Shown: positions 51,791-61,591 of the stretch, in pieces
Layout: each line of letters starts with the position of its first letter
How positions within the stretch are numbered: position 1 is the stretch's first letter
Assembly: GCF_001730315.1 (NCBI RefSeq)
Contig: NZ_MIKC01000042.1
Location: 62,001-126,000 of the forward strand
DNA length: 64,000 nt
Origin: Enterococcus ureilyticus
GTDB lineage: Bacteria > Bacillota > Bacilli > Lactobacillales > Enterococcaceae
Direction of reading: 5' to 3'
The notes under the pieces: model-generated
Database searches by the model: none
What the model was told of the DNA's origin: nothing
What the model saw: only the letters and a program-made list of their open reading frames with translations
Translations under genes and position numbers: made by a program

Positions 51791-52354
51791 ATGATAGCAG
51801 TAAGTGATCTTAAAGCAGGTATGACTTTTGAACAAGATGGTAAATTGATCCGTGTAATGGATGCGAGCCACCACAAACCTGGTAAAGGAAATACCGTTAT
51901 GCGTATGAAATTGAAAGATGTTCGGACAGGCACGACAACAGATACAACAATGCGCCCTGATGATAAAGTGAAAAAAGCGTTTATTGAAAATAAACCAGTA
52001 CAATACCTATACAGCCAAGATGATACAGCGAATTTCATGGATTTAGAAACATATGAACAATACGAAATCCCAACTTCTGTGATTGAAGAAGAGCTAAAAT
52101 ATCTTTTAGAAAATATGGAAGTAAAAATCCAATTTTACGGATCAGAAGTCATCGGTATTACATTACCAACAACGGTTGTTTTAAAAGTAAAAGAGACACA
52201 ACCATCGATCAAAGGTGCAACAGTTTCTGGTTCAGGGAAACCAGCTATCATGGAGACAGGTCTAGTAGTCAATGTTCCTGACTTTATCGAAGCAGATGAA
52301 TCATTAGAAATCAATACCCAAGAAGGTACGTATTTAAAACGTGCATCAAAATAA
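51791..52354 (+). CDS. efp: Elongation factor P
   Basis: A 187-residue EF-P, which helps ribosomes through polyproline stretches. Three beta-barrel domains are evident by length. The tip loop is HHKPGKGNT, with K32 the residue modified in Firmicutes (5-aminopentanolylation in Bacillus). The C-terminal domain has [14 protein letters not shown] and [16 protein letters not shown] precedes the ATG. It stands alone; the 270-bp upstream gap holds a small hairpin (TTCGAT / ATCGAA) just before the ribosome binding site and the adhesin terminator, but no T-box or riboswitch that I can see. Confidence 0.97.
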   Translation: MIAVSDLKAGMTFEQDGKLIRVMDASHHKPGKGNTVMRMKLKDVRTGTTTDTTMRPDDKVKKAFIENKPVQYLYSQDDTANFMDLETYEQYEIPTSVIEEELKYLLENMEVKIQFYGSEVIGITLPTTVVLKVKETQPSIKGATVSGSGKPAIMETGLVVNVPDFIEADESLEINTQEGTYLKRASK

Positions 52355-52363
52355 TTGCATGAA

Positions 52364-52478
52364 AGAGGTTGGGACAGGAGTATTTAATTCCGAAGGGATT
52401 GCTTCTGCTCCCACCGTTTATACGGATTCCATGTGAGCGGGATATGACTCAAAGAGTTATGTCCCACTCACTTTTTCT
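52364..52478 (+). repeat. Dispersed ~120-bp intergenic element, copy D
   Basis: Plus-strand copy: GAGGTTGGGACAGGAGTATT head, then GATTGCTTCTGCTCCCACCG and TTTATACGGATTCC. Its 18-bp hairpin has arms at 52433-52450 and 52454-52471, with loop AAA. T residues follow, so it can terminate efp. It lacks about 8 bp seen in copies A and B. Confidence 0.85.
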
Positions 52479-52565
52479 ATGGAATCAGTAAACTTTTCGG
52501 ACCTACTAAATGAGCTGACTATGGTACAATAAGTTGTATGTTTTTTAGCAGAAAGGGAGAGAAAA

Positions 52566-53729
52566 ATGGGTTTTTTATTAACATTGTGCCTAGTTTTATT
52601 ATTTACAAAACTTGCAGGACATTTTTGTAACCGAGTGGGGATTCCTTCGGTAATTGGAGAATTATTAGTCGGTATTTTGATTGGGCCAGCATTATTAGGA
52701 TGGATCAAACCGGATGAATTTATGCATTATTTTTCTGAAATCGGTGTGATTATTTTAATGTTTATTGCTGGTTTGGAAAGTGATTTAGAATTATTGAAAA
52801 AGTATTGGCGACCTGCCTTAGCTGTGGCGCTTTTAGGCATTGTCTTTCCTGCGGCAATGGGTTTTGGTGTGGGAGAAGCCTTTCAATTTTCAGTGCAGAA
52901 CTCTATATTTTTAGGTGTCCTGTTTAGTGCTACGTCTGTCAGTATTTCGGTTCAAGTATTAAAGGACCTAAAAAAAATAGATACAGAAGAGGGGGCTACG
53001 ATCCTTGGGGCAGCTGTGGTCGATGATATCGTGGTTGTTTTGATTTTAGGTATTATGCTGAGCTTGATGAATCGTTCGTCACCAGGACAAAACTTGCCGA
53101 TGTGGGAAGTTTTACTATTGAAAGTCTTTTTCTTTATTGTGATATTTGCAGCGAGTAAATGGTTGGTACCGTGGTTATTGAACCTAAGCAAAAAATTAAT
53201 TGCGATTGAAGCTGTTTCAGCATTCTCTTTAGTGATTTGTTTAGGCTTTGCTTATTTTGCAGAAATGTTGGATATGGGTGCGATCATTGGTGCCTTTTTT
53301 GCAGGTGTCGCAATTGCTCAAACCGACTATCGCAAAAAAGTTGATGAAAAATTAGAGCCGATCGGATATGCGGTTTTTATTCCAATGTTTTTTGTTTCAA
53401 TCGGATTAAATATGACGTTTGTCGGTATTTCAAAACATTTTCTCTTTATCCTTGTTTTGACTGCTGTAGCCGTGTTATCAAAATTGCTAGGTGGAGCATT
53501 AGGTGCTAGAGCCACTGGCTTTAAAGGGATTTCTACATTGATCATTGGTTCGGGTATGGTTTCTAGAGGGGAAATGGCCTTGATTATTGCCCAAGTAGGC
53601 TTGACCTCAAGCTTTCTTTCAGAAGAATACTATTCTTCTGTAATAATTGTTATTATTGCGACGACGATCATCGCACCATTACTTTTAAAAGGAACGATCA
53701 TGAAACAAGAAAAACAACTGAAATACTAA
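52566..53729 (+). CDS. CPA2-family cation/proton antiporter
   Basis: A 387-residue monovalent cation:proton antiporter of the KefB/NapA-like CPA2 family, with 11-13 hydrophobic segments. Family landmarks are GIPSVIGELLVGILIGPALL, the AGLESDLELLKK loop, SVSISVQVLKDLKK and the paired acidic residues in GAAVVDDIVVVLILG (transport site). The soluble C-terminal TrkA-N/RCK domain of Kef proteins is absent, so it resembles the shorter Na+/H+ antiporters. AAGGGAGAG is before the ATG, and a terminator lies between it and the convergent POT gene. Confidence 0.92.
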   Translation: MGFLLTLCLVLLFTKLAGHFCNRVGIPSVIGELLVGILIGPALLGWIKPDEFMHYFSEIGVIILMFIAGLESDLELLKKYWRPALAVALLGIVFPAAMGFGVGEAFQFSVQNSIFLGVLFSATSVSISVQVLKDLKKIDTEEGATILGAAVVDDIVVVLILGIMLSLMNRSSPGQNLPMWEVLLLKVFFFIVIFAASKWLVPWLLNLSKKLIAIEAVSAFSLVICLGFAYFAEMLDMGAIIGAFFAGVAIAQTDYRKKVDEKLEPIGYAVFIPMFFVSIGLNMTFVGISKHFLFILVLTAVAVLSKLLGGALGARATGFKGISTLIIGSGMVSRGEMALIIAQVGLTSSFLSEEYYSSVIIVIIATTIIAPLLLKGTIMKQEKQLKY

Positions 53730-53732
53730 GAT

Positions 53733-53774
53733 AAAAAGAGTTTCGACTGACATACATCAGCTGAAACTCTTTTC
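53733..53774. terminator. Bidirectional terminator between antiporter and POT genes
   Basis: AAAAGAGTTTC pairs with GAAACTCTTTT around CAGCTGA-type inner sequence, with A/T runs outside. Confidence 0.82.
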
Positions 53775-53776
53775 AT

Positions 53777-55246
53777 TTAATGAATCGACCCCATCAATTT
53801 TTTGATCGGTTTTTTACTAAGAATTAATAAAATACCCGCAATCACAGCAACAATGCCGACAATTCCAAAATAAGCCGATTCTGTTTGCGGCGTATAAAAA
53901 CGTGCAATTTGTGCGTTGATTGCTTGTGAGGCAGCATCGGCTAAAAGCCAAATAGCAACGGTTTGTGACTCAAAAGCTTTAGGTGCAAGCTTTGTTGTGA
54001 TCGACAGACCAACAGGGGAAATACACATTTCTCCAACAATCATAATGAAAAAGCTAAAGAATAGCCATAAGGGGCTGACTTTTGTATCCGTACCATAAAG
54101 TAAACCAGGCAACATCAAAAGAACAAAAGAAAGACCAGCGAAAACTAAACCTAATGAAAATTTGACTACAGTTGAAGGCTGTTTAGTACCAAGCTTAGTC
54201 CACAAAGTAACGAATATAGGTGTTAAGACAACCACAAAAATCGGATTCAATGATTGGAACCAACTAGGTGCAATCGAAAAACCAAATAAGGTATCATGGG
54301 TTCTTTCGCTTGCAAATAATGCTAAAATAGAAGAGCCTTGTTCTTCTAATGACCAAAATACGATTCCAGCTAGAAATAAGGGAATATACCCAAGAACTCT
54401 TGGCTTTTCTTCGGCTGTTACATTTTTAGAGGTCAACATTTTGATAAAATAATAAACTGGCAGTAAAATACCTAATATACTGACGCTATTGATGAAAAAT
54501 GCAATGGTCAACTGTCCCATAATAAAGGCGCCACCAAATATAACAATGATAAACACAAGCGCAATCAATAGAGAACGAACGAATTTTTTACGTTCCTCTG
54601 TTCCGATTGGATTTGTTGGGGTCAAACCAATACCCGATAATGATTTTTTTCCTTGCAAATAATACTGCAGCAAACCGAAAAACATCCCGAAGGCAGCCAC
54701 AGAAAAACCAACGTGATAATTATACGTTTGACCTAATGTGCCGACAATGAAAGGCGCTAGTAAGGCACCAATGTTGATTCCCATATAAAAAATAGAGAAA
54801 CCAGCATCACGACGTGTATCTGTTTTGGAATAAAGATGACCAACCATGCCAGAAACATTTGGTTTTAACATTCCTGTCCCGATCACGATCAAGAGAATAG
54901 AAAGAAATAAAGCAGAAATGCCAAAGGGCGTCGCCAAGACAATATGACCGACCATAATGAATACACCGCCAAAGAACACGGTCTTTCTAGCACCTAATAC
55001 ACGATCTGAAATCCAACCGCCAATAATGCTGGACATAAAAACCAATGATCCATAAATCGACATGATCGCCAAAGCTGTTTCTTTGGGCAAACCTAATCCG
55101 CCGTTTGCGACAGTATCATAGATATAATAGAGTAGAATCGCCCGCATACCATAATAACTAAATCTTTCCCACATCTCAGTAAAGAAGAGTGTAGACAATC
55201 CTTTTGGCTGACCCAAGAATGATTTGTCTAGCTGCTGCTCGTCCAT
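53777..55246 (-). CDS. dtpT: POT/PTR-family proton-dependent di-/tripeptide transporter
   Basis: A 489-residue MFS peptide transporter with 14 hydrophobic segments, as is usual for bacterial POTs. The PTR2 signature FFTEMWERFSYYGMRAILLY contains the ExxER motif. GGWISDRVLGARKTVFFGG, GTGMLKPNVSGMVGHLYS, and FSIFYMGINIGALLAP follow. It imports di- and tripeptides with protons. The start at 55246 has GAGG 9 nt upstream; five extra residues in the longer reading are unlikely. The name dtpT is by homology to the lactococcal transporter. Confidence 0.92.
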   Translation of the reverse strand: MDEQQLDKSFLGQPKGLSTLFFTEMWERFSYYGMRAILLYYIYDTVANGGLGLPKETALAIMSIYGSLVFMSSIIGGWISDRVLGARKTVFFGGVFIMVGHIVLATPFGISALFLSILLIVIGTGMLKPNVSGMVGHLYSKTDTRRDAGFSIFYMGINIGALLAPFIVGTLGQTYNYHVGFSVAAFGMFFGLLQYYLQGKKSLSGIGLTPTNPIGTEERKKFVRSLLIALVFIIVIFGGAFIMGQLTIAFFINSVSILGILLPVYYFIKMLTSKNVTAEEKPRVLGYIPLFLAGIVFWSLEEQGSSILALFASERTHDTLFGFSIAPSWFQSLNPIFVVVLTPIFVTLWTKLGTKQPSTVVKFSLGLVFAGLSFVLLMLPGLLYGTDTKVSPLWLFFSFFIMIVGEMCISPVGLSITTKLAPKAFESQTVAIWLLADAASQAINAQIARFYTPQTESAYFGIVGIVAVIAGILLILSKKPIKKLMGSIH

Positions 55247-55444
55247 AAAAAATAACCTCAATTCTTTTTAATATTCAGAAAATTTGTTTAACCTAGAATT
55301 TCTGAAAATAAATATATACAGTACATTTTAAACGCTTTATCTTTTAACTGTCATAAAGTTTCATGATTAGGCTATAAGAAAAAAAGAGTTTTTATTCATT
55401 TAATTTTAATTTTCGGCATAAAAGCAAAAGAAAGGAAGAATTTT

Positions 55445-55831
55445 TTGGAAAAACAAACAAAGCGACAACAAGAATGGGCAGCGCTTAAATATTTAATATT
55501 ATCAAAATCACAACAAGATTATCGGTCGATTCGTAAATTGTTTAGTGAGCAGGGCTGGGATGATAAAAAGGAGCAGCAGTTTCGTAGCTATCTTCAGCAC
55601 GCATTAGCCGAGGAACCAAAAAAAGGCAATAGCTTAAATGCTTATCAACACATCTGGGGTTATTTTAAGCATAAAGCAAATGACAACGAACGGAAAAAAT
55701 ACGAAGAGCTGCTGGATAGTTTCTCCTTGGCGCAGAACAAATTAGGCCCTTTTTTAAAAGAGCTAACGCTAAAATATGAAGAACCCTATCTTCGACAATC
55801 AAAATTGCTTTTTCCTGAAGAAGAAAAATAA
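55445..55831 (+). CDS. DUF1722 (YbgA-like) protein
   Basis: A 128-residue DUF1722 protein. Family-typical are KYLILSKSQQDYRSIRKL at the front and NAYQHIWGYFKHKANDNER in the middle, ending with PYLRQSKLLFPEE. In other bacteria this domain is fused to DUF523 and appears near photolyase genes; its role is unknown. It starts with TTG at 55445 behind AAAGGAAG. It is monocistronic and ends at a terminator. The 198-bp gap before it is AT-rich with no other feature seen. Confidence 0.85.
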   Translation: MEKQTKRQQEWAALKYLILSKSQQDYRSIRKLFSEQGWDDKKEQQFRSYLQHALAEEPKKGNSLNAYQHIWGYFKHKANDNERKKYEELLDSFSLAQNKLGPFLKELTLKYEEPYLRQSKLLFPEEEK

Positions 55832-55844
55832 CTCAACAGTAACA

Positions 55845-55911
55845 AGAGAGATTGAAATAACGATTTTTAACTTTAAGTTCGTTATAAAAAAATAATCTCT
55901 CTTTTTTTTAT
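55845..55911. terminator. Long rho-independent terminator
   Basis: AGAGAGATT pairs with AATCTCTCT, and inside it ATAACGA pairs with TCGTTAT; eight T residues follow. Confidence 0.85.
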
Positions 55912-55935
55912 GGTTAATCACTGATTGTTCATTAG

Positions 55936-56000
55936 TAAACGAACGTTTATAGAATAAAATGAAAAAACATATTGAATTTGATTTAGAAAATGAGTATACT
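55936..56000 (+). promoter_or_regulatory. Promoter of the pot-ade operon with a PurBox-like palindrome
   Basis: TTGAAT (55972-55977), a 17-bp spacer and TATACT (55995-56000). Upstream is TAAACG-AA-CGTTTA (55936-55949), a perfect palindrome containing the CGAAC core of Gram-positive PurR boxes. This would suit purine-responsive control. Only one box was found, whereas pairs are common. Confidence 0.55.
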
Positions 56001-56033
56001 GAATCAGTGGAAAGACGAACGAGGAGTGTGTAC

Positions 56034-56870
56034 ATGAACAAGAATGTTCCGTATTTTATTGTGGCACCAGGAATGATTTTATTACTATTTTTCTTAATGA
56101 TTCCTTTGATTACAAGTATCATGCCAACTATTTTTTCAGATCAAGGGGTAACGTTTAGCAACTACCTCGAATTTTTTAAAGATGAATATAATTTATCGAT
56201 CTTTTGGCGCACGATCAGAGTTTCGTTGATCGTTACCTTTATTTCAATTGTTTTGGGTATCCCTACAGCGTATTATATTGCAGGTGTTGGGAAAAAATGG
56301 CGAGGAATTTTAATGGCGATGACGTTATTTCCGCTGTTGACGAACTCGGTCATTCGTAGTTTTGCTTGGATCAACATTCTAGGTAAAACAGGTGTAATCA
56401 ATACATTGTTATTAAATATAGGCGTGATCGATCAGCCGATGAATTTACTTTATACAGAATTTGCTATTATTATCGGCTCTGTCTATCTTTTTTTACCAAC
56501 GATGATCATGACGCTTGTGGGTGTGATGGAAAATATCGAAGGAGAAATGCTAGAAGCCGCAGAAACATTAGGAGCAAGTCCCTTTACGGCTTTTAGAAAA
56601 GTAGTTTTGCCGCTTTCTATTCCCGGAACGATCGTTGGGAGCGTCTTAGTTTTTACAGGAACGTTGACTGCCTATACAACACCACAATTATTAGGTGGGA
56701 ATCAAAAAATGATGATGTCGACCTTTTTATATCAGAAAGCCAATACGTTAGGCGATTGGCAAGCAGCAAGTGTTTTAGCCTTGATCATGATCGTTGTGAC
56801 CTTGATCGTGATGAAAGGATTAGATGTAGTAGCTAAAAAAGTTGATAGGAGAGAAGCAAATAATGCGTAA
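56034..56870 (+). CDS. Polyamine-type ABC transporter permease (PotB-like)
   Basis: A 278-residue permease with six hydrophobic segments. The binding-protein-dependent transport motif is EAAETLGASPFTAFRKVVLP (about 181-200, with the EAA...G pattern). It resembles PotB of spermidine/putrescine importers. The start at 56034 (MNKNVPYFIVAP) follows GAGGAG and lies after the promoter. The longer reading from 55959 would contain the promoter. It overlaps the next permease by 8 nt. Because the operon also contains adenine deaminase, the substrate may be a purine-related compound rather than a polyamine. Confidence 0.88.
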   Translation: MNKNVPYFIVAPGMILLLFFLMIPLITSIMPTIFSDQGVTFSNYLEFFKDEYNLSIFWRTIRVSLIVTFISIVLGIPTAYYIAGVGKKWRGILMAMTLFPLLTNSVIRSFAWINILGKTGVINTLLLNIGVIDQPMNLLYTEFAIIIGSVYLFLPTMIMTLVGVMENIEGEMLEAAETLGASPFTAFRKVVLPLSIPGTIVGSVLVFTGTLTAYTTPQLLGGNQKMMMSTFLYQKANTLGDWQAASVLALIMIVVTLIVMKGLDVVAKKVDRREANNA

Positions 56871-57642
56871 ACAAAAAGGAATGACGCTGATTGCGATCCT
56901 AGTATTTTTATTTCTATTTTTACCACTTTGCCTGATCGTTGTGACGTCATTTGGGACAGCTGCAGCAATTCAGTTTCCCATCAAAGGTTTTACTTTAGAC
57001 TGGTATGCCAAAGCATTACAGTCAGATACATTTATGAACAGCTTCAAATTAAGTTTAGGGATTGGCGTACTGGCGACCGCTTTAGCATTAGTAGTTGGGA
57101 TTCCCGCTTCTTATGCCCTTGCTCGCTATTCAGTTAAAGGGAGAAATTTTATTAAAAGCTTCTTTTTATCTCCAACAGTAATTCCTGGAATCGTTGTTGG
57201 GTATACATTATTTCAATATATTGTGATCAAATTAGGGTTGCCGATTTTTCAAGGATTATTGATTGGTCATTTCTTGATCAGTTTACCGTATATTATTCGA
57301 GTTGTTGGTTCCAGCATGGAGCAATTGGATTATTCAATGGAGGAAGTAGCCTGGACATTAGGGTGCACGAAAATTCGTGCGTTTATCCGAATTGTATTAC
57401 CGAATGTTTCTTCAGGGATTTTTGCAGCGTTTATGTTGGCATTTGTAAATTCGTTTAACAATGTTCCGGTTTCAATGTTTTTATCAGGACCGGGAGTGAC
57501 GATGTTGCCGACTTCGCTACTTAGTTATATGGAATATAATTACGATCCAACTGTTTCAGCGATTTCAGTAATGTTGATGTTATTGACGATGGGCTTGATG
57601 TTTTTGATTGAAAAGACCTTGGGCTTAGCTTCAATAGCCTAA
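56863..57642 (+). CDS. Polyamine-type ABC transporter permease (PotC-like)
   Basis: A 259-residue permease with six hydrophobic segments and the EAA-like loop SMEEVAWTLGCTKIRAFIRI (about 164-183). It pairs with the preceding PotB-like subunit to form the membrane channel. The start is ATG 56863 inside the end of the upstream gene, with GGAGAG before it; the TTG at 56842 is less likely. The substrate question is the same as for the whole transporter. Confidence 0.88.
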   Translation: MRKQKGMTLIAILVFLFLFLPLCLIVVTSFGTAAAIQFPIKGFTLDWYAKALQSDTFMNSFKLSLGIGVLATALALVVGIPASYALARYSVKGRNFIKSFFLSPTVIPGIVVGYTLFQYIVIKLGLPIFQGLLIGHFLISLPYIIRVVGSSMEQLDYSMEEVAWTLGCTKIRAFIRIVLPNVSSGIFAAFMLAFVNSFNNVPVSMFLSGPGVTMLPTSLLSYMEYNYDPTVSAISVMLMLLTMGLMFLIEKTLGLASIA

Positions 57643-57697
57643 ATAGCAAAGAAACGAGCTTGGACTTTGAACTTATAGGTAGAAAGAGGAGAAAATT

Positions 57698-58738
57698 TTG
57701 ACTTTTGTTGATTTAAAGAAAATACGTGTCAGCTATGATGGCAAACAAGATATATTAAAAGATTTGAGTATTTCAATGGAAAAAGGCGAGTTAGTATCAC
57801 TACTAGGGCCTAGTGGTTGTGGAAAAACAACAACATTACGAGTGATCGCCGGACTGATCAAACCAAATGATGGCACGTTTAAGCTTGAAGAGGATGATTT
57901 GACTAAAGTACCTGTGCATAAACGAAATTTTGGTATGGTTTTTCAAAGCTATGCTTTATTTCCTCACTTAACAATTGCTGAAAATGTTGGGTTTGGGCTG
58001 AAACTAAGAAAAGAATCAAAAGCGAGCATTAATGAAAAAGTCGCAAAAATGTTAGAAGTCTGCGGTTTGGAAAATCTTGGAGAGCGTTATCCTAAACAAC
58101 TTTCAGGCGGACAAAGACAGCGTGTGGCTTTAGCGCGTGCATTGATCATTGAACCTAAATTATTGTTGCTTGATGAACCTTTGAGTAATTTGGATGCCAA
58201 ATTAAGAGTAGCTATGCGCATCGAGATCAAACGAATACAGCAACAATTAGGGATAACCACAGTATTTGTGACCCATGACCAAGAAGAATGTTTCTCTATC
58301 TCTGATAAAGTCGCTATCATGAATAATGGCGTGATCGAACAATATGACTCACCAGAAAAAATCTACCGTTTACCGAAAACAAAGTTTGTAGCACAATTTA
58401 TCGGGTTTGAAAACTTTTTTTCAATACGTAAAACGGGTGCGGGGCAATATACTGCTGAAAATGGCCAACAATTCCAAACAACAAATCCACAGCCAGAAGC
58501 AACTGAAACCGTAGCGACCATTCGTCCAGAAGACATTGAGCTTGTAAAAGAGACATTACCTGATTCTATCGAAGGTTCTGTTATTGTGAGAACGTTCTTA
58601 GGAAAAAGCTATCAATATGAAGTAACAACGCCACTCGGAAAATTACTGGTCAACGGAACCAGTGAACAAATCTATGAAACTGGAGATACAGTCAATCTCG
58701 TTTTTCCAGCAGATAAATTAGTTGTTTTAGAAAAATAA
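57698..58738 (+). CDS. Polyamine-type ABC transporter ATPase (PotA-like)
   Basis: A 346-residue ATPase: Walker A GPSGCGKTTTLRVIAG, Q-loop FQSYALFPHLT, signature LSGGQRQRVALARAL, Walker B LLLLDEPLSNLDAKLR, switch VTHDQEE. The C-terminal TOBE-type domain (about 240-346) is typical of PotA/MalK-like ATPases. It starts with TTG at 57698, with GAGGAG 6 nt upstream. It powers the permeases encoded just before it. Confidence 0.93.
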   Translation: MTFVDLKKIRVSYDGKQDILKDLSISMEKGELVSLLGPSGCGKTTTLRVIAGLIKPNDGTFKLEEDDLTKVPVHKRNFGMVFQSYALFPHLTIAENVGFGLKLRKESKASINEKVAKMLEVCGLENLGERYPKQLSGGQRQRVALARALIIEPKLLLLDEPLSNLDAKLRVAMRIEIKRIQQQLGITTVFVTHDQEECFSISDKVAIMNNGVIEQYDSPEKIYRLPKTKFVAQFIGFENFFSIRKTGAGQYTAENGQQFQTTNPQPEATETVATIRPEDIELVKETLPDSIEGSVIVRTFLGKSYQYEVTTPLGKLLVNGTSEQIYETGDTVNLVFPADKLVVLEK

Positions 58739-58765
58739 ACGATAGATGAAGGGGATTTAAACAAA

Positions 58766-59830
58766 ATGAAAAAGAAATTAATGATCGGTGTTTTAGCAAC
58801 AGCTACTTTATTAATGGCAGCATGCGGTAACAGCGAGGCCAATACAAAAGAAGAGAACAACAGTGGCAATAATACCTTAGTCGTTTCAACCTTTGGCTTA
58901 AGTGAAGATATTGTCAAAAAAGACATCATTGCTCCTTTTGAAAAAGCAAACGATGCAAAAGTTACATTAGAAGTTGGCAATAGTGCAGATCGCTACACAA
59001 AATTATTGAATAATCCAAATGCTGGAATTGATGTGATCGAGCTAGCCCAAGCCAATGCGACTCAAGGAAATAAAGAAGACTTATTTGAAAAAATAACTGA
59101 AAAAGATGTACCGAATATCAAAGAGTTGACGACAGGTGCCAAAGAAGTATACGAAAGCGGTGCAGGGATTCCAATTGCGGTTAATAGTATCGGTATTGTC
59201 TATAACAAAGAGAAACTTGGGAAAGAAATCACTAGCTGGGACGATCTATGGTCCTCAGACCTGAAAGGGAAAATCTCTGTACCAGATATCTCTACAACAG
59301 CTGGACCATTGATGTTATACATTGCGAGTGATCATGCTGGCAAAGATATCACGTCTGATAAAGGGGAAGCTGCTTTTACCGCAATGAAAGACTTAAAACC
59401 GAATGTTGTCAAGACGTATTCAAAATCATCGGATCTAGCAAATATGTTTCAATCTGGGGAAATCGAAGTTGCAGTTGTAGCGGATTTTGCAGTTGATATT
59501 ATTCAAGGTGCATCTGAAGACGCAACCTATGTTGTTCCTGAAAGTGGTACTTATGCAAATTATAATACAATCAATGTACCAAAAAATTCTAAAAATAAAG
59601 AGCTAGCATATACATTTGTTAACGATCGTATTAGCGAAGCATCACAAAAAACAAAAGCAATTTCATTGAATGAAGGACCAACAAATAGCAACGTCACGCT
59701 TGATGAAGAACAAGCCGGAAATAAAACATATGGTCAAGTCGCAGATCGTGCCAAAACAGTTGATTTCTCCTTTATCAATGACAATTTATCAAGCTGGGTC
59801 GATCAGTGGAACCGCACAATGAATCAATAA
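58766..59830 (+). CDS. Polyamine-type ABC substrate-binding lipoprotein (PotD-like)
   Basis: A 354-residue solute-binding lipoprotein. The signal peptide ends with the lipobox LMAAC (C20). The mature protein has the two-lobed bacterial periplasmic-binding fold: NTLVVSTFGLSEDIVKKDI, DVIELAQANATQGNKEDLF, and SIGIVYNKEKLGKEITSWDD. Polyamine binders use acidic and aromatic residues in the cleft. The pattern here (ELAQAN) differs from the classic spermidine proteins, so the ligand may be something else. It is fourth in the operon, 28 bp behind the ATPase gene. Confidence 0.9.
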   Translation: MKKKLMIGVLATATLLMAACGNSEANTKEENNSGNNTLVVSTFGLSEDIVKKDIIAPFEKANDAKVTLEVGNSADRYTKLLNNPNAGIDVIELAQANATQGNKEDLFEKITEKDVPNIKELTTGAKEVYESGAGIPIAVNSIGIVYNKEKLGKEITSWDDLWSSDLKGKISVPDISTTAGPLMLYIASDHAGKDITSDKGEAAFTAMKDLKPNVVKTYSKSSDLANMFQSGEIEVAVVADFAVDIIQGASEDATYVVPESGTYANYNTINVPKNSKNKELAYTFVNDRISEASQKTKAISLNEGPTNSNVTLDEEQAGNKTYGQVADRAKTVDFSFINDNLSSWVDQWNRTMNQ

Positions 59831-59851
59831 ACAATAAGAAGGGCGATAAGT

Positions 59852-61591
59852 ATGAAAGTAGATATGATCATTCAAAATGCTTGGGTCTTCCAAACTGCGA
59901 CCCAATCATTTATCAAAAAAAATGTCTCTATTAAAGATGGAAAATTTTATTATATCAGTCAAGCAGAAATGCAGAACTTAACGCCAAAAAAAATCATCAA
60001 AGCCGAGAATCAGTATATGATTCCCGGCTTGATTGATGCTCATATGCACATTGAAAGCTCCATGACGACACCAACGATTTTTTCAAAAGCAGTTTTACGT
60101 TTCGGTGTCACGACTGTTGTAGCAGATGCACATGAAATGGCAAACGTCTTTGGGTTAGAAGGATTAGATGAATTTATGAAAGCAGAAACTGAATTGGACA
60201 TCTTCCATGCCATTCCGTCCTCTGTTCCGTCGACCACTCCTGAACTCGAAACCACTGGTGGAATCATCGGACTTCCAGAAGTAGCAGAACTATTGAAAAA
60301 TCCTAAAATCATTTGTTTAGGTGAAGCGATGAATTTTAAAGGTATTGCCTATGAGCCAGAATCATTGATTCGAAAAATCATTGATTTATGCAAAAAAGAA
60401 CGACCAACAATGCCACTGGAAGGTCATTGTCCAAAAATATATGAAGAAGAGCTGGCTGATTTTCTATTTAGTGGAATCACGTCAGATCATACCCATCAAT
60501 TTCCAGTGTCGTTAAAAGAAAAAATCGAAGCTGGCGTTTTTATTCAATTTCAAAATAAATCGATCACACCTGAAAATATGCAGGTCATTATTGAAAATGA
60601 GTTTTATGAATATGCTAGCATTATAACGGATGATATAATGGCTGACGATTTGTTAAACGGCCACTTAAATGAGAATGTCAAAAAAGCGATAAAAGCGGGC
60701 TTACCAATCGAAAAAGCAATCTACATGACGACCTATACACCAGCAAGACGAATGGGGTTTCATGATCGTGGAGAAATTGCGCCAGGGCGTATCGCGGACT
60801 TTATTTTATTAAGTGATTTAGAAAATTTTTCTTTTGATGCTGTTTATAAAGCAGGTGAAAAAGTCTACGAAAAAGGAGCTGCAATTGACTATCCGGAGGT
60901 GATCGAGCAGTTTCCAGCCAGCTATCGACAATCTGTTCATTGTAAGGCACTTACAACGGATGATCTTGTCATCAAAATAGCAACTGAAAAAGAAAGTGTT
61001 CGTTGCAATGTGATCCAAAAGCAAGAAGTAGGCACTTTTACAGAGCGAATTACAAAAGAAATTCCAGTTAAAAATGGGATTTTACAATGGCAAGAGGCTG
61101 ATTGTGCTTTATTGATCGTAATGGAACGGTATGGTAAAAATGGCAATACTTCATTTTCATTGATGGATAAACCAATCACTGAAAAAGGGGCGATCGCGAC
61201 AACGTGGGCGCACGACCACCATAATGTAATGGTTATGGGGAACACACCAGAAGATATCGTATTGGCACAAAATAAATTAGTCGCGATCCAAGGCGGTTAT
61301 ATCGTTGTCTCTAATGGTGAAATCACAGGGGAATGTCCATTACCGATCGGTGGGATTTTATCTCAAGCGCCCATCGAAGAATTAGGCAGCTCGTTACAAA
61401 AAGTTCGTTCAAGTATGCAAGCATTGGGCTATCGAAATATGAATGAGATCATGTCATTTTCTACTTTATCTTTACCTGTTTCACCTGCAATCAAGGTGAC
61501 AGATATGGGGATGATGGATACAAAAACCCAAGAATTTTATCCCTTGATCTTCCCAGAAGATGGAGTGTTATTAAATGAAGACATTGATTAA
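59852..61591 (+). CDS. ade: Adenine deaminase
   Basis: A 579-residue amidohydrolase that converts adenine to hypoxanthine and ammonia. Metal-binding motifs are visible: [32 protein letters not shown] and TSDHTHQFP. The C-terminal domain has [13 protein letters not shown], typical of the AdeC family. Length and order fit the Bacillus enzyme. It is fifth in the operon with the ABC transporter. The end overlaps the next amidohydrolase gene by 17 nt. The hypoxanthine produced could enter salvage or catabolism. Confidence 0.94.
   Translation: MKVDMIIQNAWVFQTATQSFIKKNVSIKDGKFYYISQAEMQNLTPKKIIKAENQYMIPGLIDAHMHIESSMTTPTIFSKAVLRFGVTTVVADAHEMANVFGLEGLDEFMKAETELDIFHAIPSSVPSTTPELETTGGIIGLPEVAELLKNPKIICLGEAMNFKGIAYEPESLIRKIIDLCKKERPTMPLEGHCPKIYEEELADFLFSGITSDHTHQFPVSLKEKIEAGVFIQFQNKSITPENMQVIIENEFYEYASIITDDIMADDLLNGHLNENVKKAIKAGLPIEKAIYMTTYTPARRMGFHDRGEIAPGRIADFILLSDLENFSFDAVYKAGEKVYEKGAAIDYPEVIEQFPASYRQSVHCKALTTDDLVIKIATEKESVRCNVIQKQEVGTFTERITKEIPVKNGILQWQEADCALLIVMERYGKNGNTSFSLMDKPITEKGAIATTWAHDHHNVMVMGNTPEDIVLAQNKLVAIQGGYIVVSNGEITGECPLPIGGILSQAPIEELGSSLQKVRSSMQALGYRNMNEIMSFSTLSLPVSPAIKVTDMGMMDTKTQEFYPLIFPEDGVLLNEDID

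Noticed and set aside
55959-56033. N-terminal extension of the PotB-like permease
   Set aside because: This stretch holds the promoter (-35 and -10), and a good Shine-Dalgarno precedes ATG 56034.
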